A DNA stretch of 64,000 bases from Mesostigma viride (GCA_009746045.1 RPFO01000365.1:17090-81089), one strand, 5' to 3'; counted from the stretch's first letter, positions 42,175 through 54,635 are shown. Numbers and translations are program-made. Notes: generated by a model not told the origin, from the sequence alone.

Positions 42175-43837
42175 TACGTAGACTACGAATGCTTTTCTTT
42201 CAGCAGCTGGCTGCAGCTGACCACGGAAGAATGCGCCGAAATAGTCGCACAAGAACGCAAGCTCCGTGGTGGGCGCGTTGGGCCCATCCCCGCCGACGAC
42301 CTGGAGGCGTTCCTCGCCAAGCCAGGGCTCCACCACCGCCTCGCTATCCTGCAGGTGCAGCTAATTCTTCCAGCAAACTCTTATTATTATTATGGGCATC
42401 GTCGCTACGCTCCGCAACCTGCAGCCCGGCCTGCGCAGCCGGCAGCCACATCGGCTCCCTCCCTCTGCAAGGATGACAGCCGAGCAGTGCTGGAGGAGCA
42501 CGTGACCTGGCCGTTGGCCGAGAAGCTGACCTCGCTAAACACGACGCTCAACACGGTGGAGGCCCGGGTCTCTGGACAATGTGGAAACCAAGGTCGTCCG
42601 TCCACAAGCTCCAACCTCAGTTCACGGCGCTGCACACCGCGGCGCAGGCATCCGAGACGCACGCATGCAGCCTGCATACACTTGTCTCTCGCCTAAACCA
42701 GGTGGAGGGCAAGTGCGGTGTGCTCATGAAGAAGCTTGAAGCCATCACCGCTCACACCGAGGCCCTGGCCTCACAGGTCCCAAAGATAGCGGAGCAGCTA
42801 GACGGCCACCATCCCATCCCAGCCCCCCCGGCTGGATGCTGGTGACCTCCCGCCGCATAGGAGATTCACTATGCGGACCTGCTGCGGACAGCGACCGCCT
42901 CCACCACCGACGCCATCGCTACGAAACTCCAGGAGCTTGAAGACCTTCGCCAGGCACATGACAACGGGAGGCCACCGACCGCGCCCGCCGCGACTGCCGG
43001 GTGGTGCTGCGTCGATTCCCCCAGAAGCCAGGTGAGATGTCAACCTCCCTTGCCGACGAGCTTAAGGACCAGCTCCTTACCCTCAAGGGCCTGGTAGGTG
43101 AGGTAGAACTGCGTGGGTGCCACCGCCTTCCCCACTCACCGGGGACAAGGCGGCTCCCCCACCAGTCCTGCTCACCTTCCCCTCCGTGAGGACAAGCAGC
43201 GGTTCCTCTCTCGTCGCAAGCGGTTGCACGACCTCACCTGGACGCTGGACGACGACCTGACCCCCGCTCAGCAGCAGGCAGCGACGCGACCTGTGCATGG
43301 CCGGAATACCTCCGCCACAAGCAGGACCCCCAGAAGCCCAAGGTGTACTGGAGGGGCGGGGACCTGATGATCAACCATGCACAAGATGCATGGACGCCCC
43401 CAGCGGGCAACACTAGAATAGCTTGCATAATAGCCCTAGCTTGTATCCATTGGTAGTCACTGCCGCTATGGCAGCCATGCTTAGAATGTTTGCCTAGCTG
43501 TGCCAACATACCTAGTCACGTGCACCGCTAACGCACGGTACACAACCAGCCATAGCCTTAGCTTAGTCCTTGTACAGCCATGCTACGTCCTGGCTATGAT
43601 CAGATTACTTGCCCAAGCTCCTTGTTATGCCATGCTCACATGGGTCTTATTGCACCCACAGATTGCCGGATCGTTTACACACAGTTTAGCGTGTCCGAGT
43701 GCAGCTGTGGCATGCCTTTGGCATGAAGGAGAATGGGGGGCTCTGCCCTTTCTCCTGTTGTGCACACACAGGGATTTAAAGCACTTCGGTGCTCCGTGAC
43801 TCCCCAACGGGAGCACGTGTTTAATTAATTAATTAAT
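42175..43837 (+). mobile_element. ORF1-only LINE, copy 2
   Basis: Colinear with copy 1 from about 42185 to the tail. Same 3' UTR, hairpin (43789-43816) and TTAA tail. No RT. Confidence 0.75.
42193..43399 (+). pseudogene. LINE ORF1-like protein, broken (copy 2)
   Basis: Reads FSSWLQLTTEECAEI, then SLCKDDSRAVLEEHVTWPLAEKL, where copy 1 has a stop. It shifts frame repeatedly, near 42572, 42600, 42665, 42798, 42860, 42955 and later, mainly by two- to six-base insertions. The RRM-like segment VVLRRFPQKPGEMSTSL and the end VYWRGGDLMINH are still recognisable. Confidence 0.6.
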
Positions 43838-43900
43838 GATTGTCGTATGTTTTGTGGATATTGCGATCGATGCATCGCAATATCCACAAACCATACTACA
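43838..43900. repeat. Palindrome next to LINE copy 2 tail
   Basis: TTTGTGGATATTGCGAT and its exact complement flank a 6-base loop (about 43853-43892), with further imperfect pairing outward. Likely the internal foldback of the MITE-like element. Confidence 0.75.
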
Positions 43901-43946
43901 ACCAAATCAGCATAACGTACAACTGAGTTTTGCGGGCTTAATTCGC

Positions 43947-44368
43947 ACATGTCACATGTTCGATCTACCCTAGCTACAGCAGCCGGAGCATGCAGGCGTC
44001 GCAACGGCCACGTACACAAAATGTACGAGCTAGTATACAGGAAGCATGCAATTGGAATCAATTTTCATATGTTATAGTTTAGAAATCCACAATTTAATGA
44101 AACGTTGTAGCAGTAACTTACAGCTGAGTTCCAGAAGCATTGACTGTGAACCTCTCAAGCAGAATATAACTGATCGAACACTGAATGCAATTATTATGCT
44201 AGCTAGCTGCAGCGTGCAGGAGCTGTTTTCAAACTCCACCTTCTTAAACGTGAACAATATGCTACAAAATGTTTCATGTGATTTTCAGAAATTGACGGCG
44301 CCTCACACTTGCACTTTCCACACCATGCAGGTCATTCAAGGCCAATTTGGTACCTGCAAGCACAAGAA
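43947..44368. other. Flank downstream of the RAP gene
   Basis: No coding region. It should contain the 3' UTR and poly(A) site of the minus-strand RAP-domain gene, but no clear signal stands out. Confidence 0.4.
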
Positions 44369-46192
44369 TCATTCCATTCCCAACAAACCCTGCAGGTAGC
44401 GCCACCTCTCCATCTCGCTCATCCCCCACTGCTGCCACTCCTTATACGGCACCCGCCGCACGCACCAGCCATCCTTCTCCAGCACACGCTGCTTCAGCCG
44501 CGTGGTCGGGTCCATCTTGCCATCTGGCAGGTAGTGGCTGGGGCCATCCACCTCCACGCACAGCTTGCCGGCCCATCTCTCCGCCAGACGCCCCCGCACC
44601 ACGATGTCCAGCACATACACCCCAAACAGTGCCGGCACCTCGTTGTCATGCTCCACACCCAGTTCTCGGAGCACCCTGGACACCTCCATGTGGAGCTTGG
44701 ATGACTGGGTGGTAGACTCTGCACGAGCGGGTCTTGGCAATGCCGCAGCTGCCACGTCATGCTCCGATCCGGCGGTAATGCCAGCGTCTGTGCCGAGTGG
44801 GTTGACCGATCCGGCCACGGTGTCCTCGCTGCTGGCAACCGCAGGAATACCCGCAACGTTTGTCAGCGCCAGCAGTGCCGCGAGAGCCCTTCCCTGCACA
44901 CCATCTGTCCAGCTGTCTCGTGGGTACACCGCACACACCGCCTGCAATGCCTGCGTGACCGGAGGGCCGACCATCTTGGCCGCAGTTGCCCGCTGCAGCG
45001 CAGACGTGTGCGAGGCCACCGCCGTGGCTGCCCTTCCACCAGCATAGCCAAGAGGACCGCTGCCACTTGGCACTTGCCAGCTGGAAGAGGCTGGCGCATC
45101 ATCCGATGCTGCAAACGAGCGAGAAGGCACAGCGGGCGCCCGGTCCGGCGGCGTTGGGGCGCCACCTGGCAGCTCCAGCTGCTCCGCAATCGCCTGCATG
45201 ACGCGGTCCGCAAACTCCCGGTTCGCCCGCTCCAGTATGCAGCAGCACCAGAGGAGCAGGACCAGGTCACCTGCGGGGGCAGACGCCAGCACGGCCCCCT
45301 CTCGCGCTTCCAACAGATACCCCTGCAGGGCGTCCAGAAAGCGCGAGGCATCATACCCCGCGTTGGCACACCCCCGCGCGACCATGCCCAGCTCCCACAG
45401 CGCGAACCCATCAAGCCCGCGCCGCAGGCACTCGTCCTCGATCAGGGGGAAAGGGGGTATGGCCGGTGTGGCCTGGAGTGACCCGAACGCGGACGCCAGC
45501 ATTCCCAGCGCGCGCTTGCTCACCTCCCTCATGATGCTCCCTCCATCCGCGGCCATGCGCCCCGCCAGCACGTCAAACAGTGACTCGGACAGATACCCCA
45601 GTTTTCCGTAGCTCCACGCCAGCATCGCCAGGTTGCCTGCTGACAAGCCCTCGCCGCGCCTCTCAACCACCTGCGTGGCCGCCGCTCGGAACAGCCTTAT
45701 CGCGGGGAAACCGAGGGATGCGTACGCCCAGGTGATCATCGTGACGTCTTGCACGCTGCATCCTGCAAACCACGGTGCATCGGCGAGCATAAACTTCTCG
45801 GCTGCTTGGAACAGCGTGCGCGCGGGCACGCCCGCTGACGCGCACGCCCAGAGCATCCTCGAGAGGGTCTGGGGCACAAACTCAAGCGTCTCAAGCCCCT
45901 TGCCCTCCACCAACTGCTTCTCAACCACCTCCACGAGCGCAGCCGCTGGGCGCTTGCAGATGGCCAGTGCCCACAGCACCATCATCATGTCCTGTGCCTT
46001 GAAACCGGCCACACCGCGGCGGATCACGATTTCCTGCGTCACCGCGTCCAGGAGCCGGTCAGCCCCCGGATGGCGCACCGTCGCGTATGCCCATGCAATC
46101 ATGGCCAGACCCTGGGGTGCCAGCAGGGACAGGCGCGAGGGCTGCGTGACCTCGGGCAGGAAGGCGTCGAAGAGGGCGGCCACCTGGCGGTG

Positions 46193-46223
<31 letters not shown>

Positions 46224-49200
46224 TCTTGCACGGCTTCGAGACGATGGCTCCCATACACCGCAGGGCCATGATCGACCGACATGCGACTATGGCTGTTCGC
46301 ATCACCATCTGTGCCGGTGATAGCATTGGCATCGGTGCTGGCATGAGCACTGAGGCCAGGGATGCCAGCACCCGCAGGAAGATCAGAAGTAATGCCGTTG
46401 CTACAATTAACAGCGGCATCTGAGCTGCCATTATCGCTTGCGATGCTGCCAGCATTAGCATTGCGTCCATCTGCGCCCAGCCTGTAGGGATCATTAATGC
46501 TGGTCTCGTCCCGGCACCCCACCACGGTCGCCGCCGCCCACAGGATCATCGCGCTGTCCTGCTCGCCAAATGCCGCTGCCCCCCGCTGGCACACGTCCTT
46601 GGCCGCCTCCTCAACCACGTGGCAGGCGCCGGCACACCGCGTGACTGCATACGACCACGTGACCATGGCCACCTCCTGGGGCAGGAACGAGGCGAAACCC
46701 TTGGGTGACCGCACAGAGAGCTCTCTGTCGACATCGGCAAACAACCGGCCGCACTCGGCGCCCAGGCCTGCGCTCGCAAACGCCCATACAAGCATCGCGA
46801 GCCCCTGCGCCTCCAACGCCGACATGCCCCGGAGGGCGATCTCAGCTTGGACCACGTGGAACAGCGCTGCTGCCGGGTACTTGGCGGTCGCAAACGACCA
46901 CACCAGCATTGCCAGGTGTTGCGGCTGCAGGAAGGAGAGTGACCCGGTAGCCCCCTGCCGCCGCTCCACCTCCCCAGCAACCGCCTCGAATAATTCTGGC
47001 GCGTCAGCACCCACGGTCGCAAACGCCCACGTGATGTTCGCCAGGTCCTGCCCGTTGAACTCGGCCAGACCGCGTGCCAGGGACTCAGCCTCCACCTGCC
47101 GCAAGGGCCCGGCCTCGGCGCCCCCCCCTACGAGGCGTGCGTAGCTCCATGCGAGCATGGCCATCTCCTGCGGCTGAAAGGCGGCCATGCCGGTGGCGCA
47201 CAGGTGCTGCGTGACGGAGGTCAGCAGGCAGGGCGCGGGCACGCGCGCCGACCCGTATGCCCACAGGGTCATGGCCATGCTCTGGGGACCCAGGCAGGGC
47301 GCGCCACGGCGGGTGACCTCGCGCTCTACTAGCGCAAACACCTGCGTGGGGGGGGCGGGGGGGAATCGTGGGGCAAGGGGAGGAGATATGTGAGGTCTTC
47401 GTGGGAGATACAGGGGTGGAGCACAAAGCGCAGGCACAAAACACAGGCCAAGGAAAGGAATGCAGCCAAAGGATCGCAAACGACATGCACCCTGCCGGCA
47501 GCGGAAGCCAAATGGGCCCCATATATAAACCCCCTGTTGGCATGTCCAAGCGTACAGGAAACGCCAACCCACCAAGGGTGTGGAGAATTTCCATCCGATG
47601 GCTGCGTGATGCAGCACTGGACTGTAGCTACCTATTTTCCAATATCGGCACGCTTTTGCACTCTGAACGTATTTGTTAACATATAGCTTGAATAGCACCC
47701 CTAAACTCCACAACAATCAGCCCGATAAATAAGGACTAGTTAATGGCAAAGCAAGACGTTGCACAGCACAGAGATCTCCACGTACAGCCTGGAAACCTGC
47801 TGTTCAGCCGGGCAAAACGTGGTGCTGCAAGCCAACTTGGCCCAGATTGTTTATGAACAATTCTTCATGATCAATCCAAGTGAACACACGCACTTGCACG
47901 TTCAGACACAAAACAAGTGCAAGTGCCTCATTTGACGTCCCGCCCCCGCGCTTATAGAACGTGATGTAATGCAAGGCCCTATCGATTATCACGGAAACAA
48001 GGGCCCTACCAAACATTAGGCACCAGGCGGCACTGCAAAACGTCATGCAAAGTGCATACCAACCACCAGGGAAGACAAGGCCCTGCCCAACATCATGCAA
48101 ATCAAGGGCCAATTGCAGCAACCCACCTCAGGCGCCGTTATTCCCAGTGTTGCAAACCCCCAAACCAGCATCGACAGCCCTTGCCCCGTGTACTCATCCA
48201 TGATGCCAGCCCTCGCCAGTACCGTTGCCTCCGCCACCTCATACAGCCGCTGCAGCGCTGGCGGCAGCGCCTCCCCCCTGCCTCGCTCCTCCTTGCTGCC
48301 ACCACCCTCCTCCGTGGGCATATCCCCCCGACCCCCGTCACCGCCCCCCCTGGAGGTCATGACTTTGGCGGGCGAGTAGATGAGGTTGGCAAGCTCCCGC
48401 GCGTGGAACGAGTCGGGTGTCTCCGCCAGGTGGCGCGACACCAGGTCCACCAGGGCCAGGAACCGAGGGTCCCTGCGCACGCTCCCATTGACAGCCGACG
48501 CGTCTGCTGCAGCTGCAGCCCCTGACGGTGTCGCCCCTGACAAATGCCATGATGGTGTATCCACCCTGCCCCCCCCACTCCTATCAGCACTGACTCCACC
48601 GCACTTGATCATTTCCTTCCCCAATCCGCTGCCCTTTCCCGTGCCGCTGTCCCTTCCCATTCCCGGGCCACCTGCTCCCACCCCACTTGCAAATCTAGCC
48701 AGGCAATTGAACGCGGTGGTCATGTTGACGGCATTGAGGCGCGGGTGGCCGTCTTCCAGCGCCCGTTGGACCATCGCCAGCAACTGTTCCCCGTCACGGC
48801 ACCGCAGCAACTTCTTGTTGAACTCCACATGCTCATGCGTGCGACGCAGGCGGGGAAGCGACGAGGGAGGCTCCGTCTCTGGCGTGCCCTGCCCAATAGC
48901 TTGCCCCGATGCTTGCAGCCGCCCCTTCTGGCCCTCCACCTTGACAGATTTCCACCTGCCTTCCGTCCCAAATGCACCCTGCCCTCGATCCACCTGGCTA
49001 AGAATGCCGACTTTCCCTTCACGCATGTTCACCCTGCGTGTCTCGGCACGGTGGTGCCTCATAGAGAATGACACCCGTGGGGGGGCATTATTTCGAGGGA
49101 CATTACCCCCCCGCGGTGATGGCTCCAGCGCCTCCCCCGGCTCCAGGTCAAGCTCTGCGGGTGCCAGCATGTCCGCATCACCCTGACCAGGTTGCCCAAG

Positions 49201-52200
49201 CACATCAAGGGTTGACGACCCCCCTGGCAGGCCCCCTGGCGCCGGTGCCGGCTTCGCAGCATGTGTCGCGTCACCCCTCGCCACAAGTGGTGCCCCTCCT
49301 TCTGCTGGCGCCTCACATACCGTTGTCCTGTCCAGGCCTACCATCGTGGTGGGAGGCATACCAAGTCTACTTGTCTCAACCTCACCTAATCTCCCCAACT
49401 CCACCGATGGGTGCTGCTGGCTGCCTGCAGGTGCTTTCGCACGGCTGCCCTCGTAAATCATCGCAGGTGGGCTCCCCCTCCACACAATGGTGGGTGCGGC
49501 GGGCAGCACTGACACAGACCGTGCCATGCCGGCCCCATCATGGCCCACGACCCCGCCCTGTCCTTGCAAGGCGGCCACTGATGCCACCGTCGCCGGTGCC
49601 GCGTCCGCGGCTGCTTCTTTCACTATAATCCCGGGTTCTTCATCCCCTTGCCATGGATAAGGAACCGAGTGTGAGTCCCCCAGGTCTGCACTATTTGGTA
49701 CCTGTATCGCATTGCTTGCTCTATCCCTAGTCAGATCGTCTGCCCCCTCAACGCCAGGTGGCAGCGGCTCACCATCCGCGGTCACCCCGTCCAACCACGG
49801 CCCCCACGCAGAGGGTTCTCCCACACTTGCCACCCCGGCGATAAGCGCCTGTGCTGATGCTGCTTTGCTTTTGACCTGAGGCAGCACTGCCGACATACCC
49901 GATAAGACACCCACGCCAGGTGGCGCTTCTTCATCCTCCTCACCATCAGTGGCATTGCCCATGTCATCAAGTCCAGCACCTGTGCCACCTTCCCCCGGGC
50001 CACGCCCCGTTGCCCCTGCCCCACCGGGAGCCTGTGACTCCAGACCGGGTGGCAACGGCTCGTCAATGCCATCTTCATCACCTGTCAGGGAGGCGGGCGC
50101 CGCCTCCACCCCAGGGGGGCCCTCGTCGTCACGGGTGGCCAGCAAGTCTAGATCCGTAGGTGCAGAGCTGGGGAAGGGCAGCACCCCGGTGGGAGGAAAG
50201 CCTGCCGCCGAGGGACCCAGCAGGGGTGCAGGCCCTGCCTGCACGTAAGGGATGGGATAGGCACCCGCTGACCACGTGAAGTGCGATGGGAACTCGCCAG
50301 CTGGCAGCGCGGCGGCTGCATGCCAAGTGTCCCCTGATGTCCCGTAAGCGCCTGCCTGGGCATAGACCAAGCTACCTGGCCACCCCGCCCTCGACTGATG
50401 CGGTTGAAAACCACCCACACCAGCTGCAGCATGAAGCGGCGGACGGCTTCCCTCACCACCAAGCACTGCATGGATCGGGTGTGACGTAGCGGTGCTACCT
50501 ACTCCAGCCGTTGCCGCCATCCCTGCTTCCGTCATTGCCACCGTAAGGGCGCTCGTGCCAGAACCCGCCGCCGCCATGCTAACATCCGCCACGACCCCAC
50601 CTTCCTCCAGGGGCCCCTGGCCCCCCTGGGCCTGCAATCGCTGCGCCTGCCATCCCTTGCCCTGTCTCTTCTTCTTCTTGGAAGCATTTGCTGGCTTGCC
50701 GGCCACTGGTATGTCCTTGCTGCCACCAGGTAGCTCACCGCGTGCCGGGCCTGCCTCAGAGGCACCTCTTCCGGCCCCTGCCACCGCTGCTGTTCCCCCC
50801 GCTGCTGCCGGCTGTCCCTTGCGCGGTGGCCTCTGCGGCTTGTGCTCCGGAATGATGACCCTCACGACAGGAGGCGTGCGCTCACGTGCACGGTTGACAT
50901 CATGACCGGCCTTACGTATGCCCTTCTCATGATCCCCTCCCCCCCTGCCCCCCCTGGCATCCACACCCGCCTCTCCACCCCGCCTCTCCCCCACCATCCT
51001 GCGGGAAGCCACTGTTGCCTCGCGGGGTCCTGATGCTCTGTGAAAGGGGGAAGAAGGTTCAGGCGTTAGGCGGCGCCTTGGGGACCTACCCGGGCTCATC
51101 GAGGGGGAACGGCGCCGCTGGGGGGATCGGGAGCGGCCCCTGGAGCGGGCCCTGGGAGGGCCGTGGGCGAGCCGGTGTGGCCGGTAGGCGACAGGAGAGG
51201 GCGTGCGGATGATGGGGCCTGACGCCGACAGTGGGACCCGAACCCGCTCCTCACCGGGGGGGGTTCGGCGGCCCGAATAAGGACAGAGATCCTCTCGCTT
51301 GCGGCTACTGTGCTTCAACCGATCGAGTTCAGTGTCATCAGCATAAGCGCGGCCACGTGGCAGCCTCCATCCGCCTTCCTCAGACGAGAGCGAGGGCGAC
51401 CGCGTACGGCGGCGGCCCGGTGTGTCCTGTTCGCGTGCAGAAACAGCGCCCCAGTCCCATGACCCTTCCCGTTGACTGCTCCAGCCACGCGGCGGGTGGC
51501 TCCTTGCCCGCTCGCGCTTGCCACTGTCCCCCCCCTCCACAGGGGCCTTGCAATGGGGATACTCCTCACGTCTTCTCTCCCAGCCAGGGCTGTCACCCCT
51601 TGGAGCACGGGGTTCCTTCACCCTGCCCCTCGACTCACGCGGGTCCCTGGCCGGCACATGGCCGCTGCGCCCTGCAGGGCCCCTCTCTGCTGGTCTGAAC
51701 ACCCGCACCCCCCGCTCACAAGGAGGGCTTTTGCGGAAGTGTAATGTAACATCCCTGGTTTCCTGCGAATAAGAGTCCCCCTTCCCATCTCGGCCATTCC
51801 ATCCCTCCTGTGCTAATGACCCGACATGCTCCCTGTCAGACTGTGCCTCCCGTGCATGACCCAGAAGCTGTCCCTCCCGCTTGTCCACATCCCTTTCCTC
51901 TGGGAAGCTTTGTTCCCTAGATCTATCCGGGCCCAACCAGTTCTGCTTCAAGGGGCTGTTCGGGGATTTACGCCATGAGCCGCGTCGTGATGCGTGGGGA
52001 TTCCGTTCATCCTCGTACAGATTAGGGGAAGCCTCCCGCCGCCGCTGGTTACTAAAAGATTCATCCCACGCTGGCCCATAACCGTGACCTCCGCGGCCGC
52101 CATCCAGGGGTCCTGCGCGCTCACCGGCCCAGTCGAACGTCCTTACTACATCGCAATCCCGGGGAAGCGGATCATGAGAACTCAACGGCCGCCCATCGCG

Positions 52201-52500
52201 CGTGTACAGCAAAGGTTGTATCAACCCCGTCGCGCTAGCAGTATAGACAGGAGCTGAAGGCAGCACAAGAAGTCCTTCTTCATCGTCATCCTCTCCCTCT
52301 GCCCATCTGACATCCATCCTGGGTTCAAAATCATCAGCGCGCCTCTGCCGCTTGCGTGCCCCGGACTCGTCTGGAAAGCTTTCGGCATCGCGAGCATGCG
52401 GCAGAACCGCAGCAGCAAAAGGTGGCTTGCCAGCAACAGGCTTTTGCACAAGCGACTGACCACCGAGCCTGCACGCATAAAGGCTGCCTGAGCCAGACAT
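44369..52500 (-). CDS. RAP-domain organelle RNA-binding protein with RS-rich N-terminus
   Basis: Two exons: 52500-48127 (1,458 codons from ATG) and 47341-44369 (990 codons plus stop). They join in phase 0 across a 784-bp GT-AG intron (GTGGGT...ACGCAG), reading GITAPE then VFALVERE. Total about 2,448 residues. Residues ~1-1250 are low-complexity, with an SR-protein-like patch (ARSRGRSRSPQRRRS, about 448-480). The rest is a string of helical repeats of the form LAMLVWAFA or MAMLAWSYA followed by LF..VE, as in OPR/RAP proteins. The C-terminus is a RAP domain: VEVDGPSHYLPDG, RLKQRVLEKDGW and VPYKEW. Such proteins enter plastids or mitochondria and control individual RNAs. A Ser run (CTG repeats, 46197-46225) interrupts the repeats. 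No transit peptide is obvious. Confidence 0.85.
46197..46225 (-). repeat. Short trinucleotide run encoding poly-Ser
   Basis: GCTGCTG-type run in exon 2 of the RAP gene, read as AGC (Ser) codons on the minus strand; a recent expansion within a loop between helical repeats. Confidence 0.8.
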
Positions 52501-52767
52501 TTGTGCTGTGAATTACTTCGATAACTGCTGAAAGCGCCTCAATTGTACAAGGTAACGCAAGCGAGTCCGGCAAAGCAATATGACCGGGGAACTTGAAACA
52601 AAAACGAACGTACTATCTACAGGTACAACAAAGTTTGCCACATAGAGCGTGCAAGGTGCCCATAGTGGAAAAGGCGGTCATGGCTGTTGCTACAACACAC
52701 ACACACGCAAAAAACAAGGGTGACAAAAGCTGTGACAAACAAGAAATGCCTGTGGCGACAGGAAGCG
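52501..52767. other. Probable promoter and 5' UTR of the RAP gene
   Basis: 267 bp between the RAP start codon and the left end of the Mutator-like element. Holds a short (CA)n run near 52695. No recognised box. Confidence 0.4.
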
Positions 52768-52970
52768 CATAATTTGGCTCTGATGACACAAACTCTAGTG
52801 CGGGGGTGAGTGCGGGGTTCCGGGACACCACCGCACTAAGTCCGACGCGCCTGCCCAGGCCACGCCGCGCCGGACCGGCACACGAGTTACGCGGGAAAAA
52901 AGGGCCTGCCGCGCCAATTACTGTAGGACTTGGCTAATTTCTTTGTTGACTACAAGCGCAGTCAAGGATG
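52768..52970. repeat. Left terminal inverted repeat of Mutator-like element
   Basis: 203 bp, the reverse complement of 63075-63277 with one difference seen (CTCTAGTG versus CTCGAGTG). Rich in GC in its middle part. Confidence 0.95.
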
Positions 52971-53328
52971 ATAAAACGTAGCAATGGCGGACATGTTAGG
53001 GTGATGCTCGGCTTAGGGACAGTGGACATGTTTGAGTGATTGCTCGCCAGACTCGAGCTCGCTGGCATACACGTCCGTGGCACCCTCGGCATTTAGCTGG
53101 GTTGACGCAAATCCTTGTACTGTTTACTGGTGTGTGCGATAATAAAGGAATGGTTATGCACGACATCTAAATGCGAATATCACACAAAAACTGGTTCCTG
53201 GAATTCTCGCGAGCTGCGCGGCGTATGACTGGCGCTTTCCGTTTTTAATTTGCTTCTCGCCTTTTGTGCTCCAAACAGGGGGGTCGTTTACATCCACTGC
53301 AACAAAGTGCTCGTGACCTCCAGCTTTC

Positions 53329-54205
53329 ATGGCCCGGCCCTGCCTTTGCTGCTTGACCAGCACCAGACAGGGTGTGCCGGTGGCCATCCTCGCAATTTTT
53401 CTAGCGGTCAGCGGCATCGTGTGGGTCTGTGCCTTAGGTAAGGCGTTAAGCCCTTATTCCAGTTTCTGTCCAAATGGCACATCATATTAACTGTACTTGC
53501 TTCGTCTTGCGCATGCGGACCCCCCCTTGTTAATGATGCGTTGTCCTGACATTAGCTTCGCATGTGCATTAATGGGACGTGTTCCCGATGTGCATATTTC
53601 GGCCCATTATTACTTCAACATACAATTTCATGGCGATATTAACTATATGAATTAAATGCATTTCCTCTTTCCTTAATCCTTCTAGTTATACCCTTTTTTC
53701 ATGTTTGGTTGGTGGTTATCCATGTAGGGCATGTGGCGGTGCAAGAGCGCGCGCGGGTGCCTGCGAAGTTTTCAGTTGTCGCGCCTATCAACCCAGGTAA
53801 GCAAGGAGTAGAGGGAAAGACTAAGAATATATTTTCTGAATTTCTAGGTCATAGTTGTCCTTTTGCACGAGATGGAAGCGTTATGCCATGGGGCTTTATG
53901 GTTGGGTAATAGCCCTCCTGAGAACGGCTTGCTCTGCAACTTTGTTGGTATGTTCATACCTTGTCACGCGGCAATGTGGTGCAGATCTTCATGCATCCAC
54001 ATGGTGGATCACCTTGGCGTTATTGGCACTACATGTTGGTCTGAGGTAAGGAATCCATGCTACCCTAAAACGACTAATGCACTGAATGCTCCTCTTTCAG
54101 TTTCCAGCGGAATACACAATGATGAGTTGTTTCAGATACTTCTTGGCGCCACGTGCGGCACGCGGTGGGCCTAGCCTATTGGGATCTAGCGGAAGCTATT
54201 CTTAA
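53329..54205 (+). CDS. Five-exon gene for a small membrane or secreted protein inside the MULE
   Basis: Exons are 53329-53437, 53728-53796, 53848-53905, 53985-54045 and 54101-54205. All introns are GT-AG, and phases match at every junction (1, 1, 2, 0), giving 133 residues from ATG to TAA. The N-terminus (MARPCLCCLTSTRQ then VPVAILAIFLAVSGIVWVCAL) is a basic start followed by a ~20-residue hydrophobic segment: a signal anchor or signal peptide. The rest is Cys-containing without a known domain. No single exon is long, so the gene is invisible to ORF scans. It may be a captured host gene or an accessory gene of the element, comparable in position to the second gene of MuDR. Function unknown. 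Confidence 0.5.
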
Positions 54206-54635
54206 GTTAGGGTTTATTTTTGGAGTTATGTTGGCAGCCCCATGCAGCTATGCCTAGACTTGCTTGGCCATTTTGAGGTGCGATCGAGGTAGTTCATAAC
54301 TTCTTTCTTCGCTGCCCTTTTTCCTTTTGCGCGTTGCTGAGCAGGGATATGCCGAGGTGCTCTCCTTATGTCCATGTCTGCATTTGGCACAAGGCACAAT
54401 GCATCGCTCCAAAACGGCAGTCAGTTCGGCGACCCAGGCATCGCGGTATTGTTCGCCGCCTTCTCGCTCGGCGTAAAGCGGTGCGGCAACGCAAGCATCC
54501 TTCCTCACAGCGCGGGGAAAGCATCCCTCCCCCTCCCCCGCCACCTTCCCCGCAAAGGGAAATAGTGTGGCATATGATACGTTTCGTACGCAGACTATAC
54601 ATCATACGCAGCTTTGCCGTACGGATGTTAAACGT

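Larger units (their letters stand above)
42129..43946. mobile_element. Inverted-repeat DNA transposon (MITE-like) containing LINE copy 2
   Basis: 31-bp perfect terminal inverted repeats lie at 42129-42159 and 43916-43946 (GCGAATTAAGCCCGC...). Without the LINE the element would be only about 150 bp. TTAA inside each end could mark a piggyBac-like target duplication. Outer flanks show no clear direct repeat. Confidence 0.65.

Noticed and set aside
53154..53417. Minus-strand 87-codon frame
   Set aside because: It overlaps the first exon of the five-exon gene, whose splice phases match throughout. The minus frame has no support.
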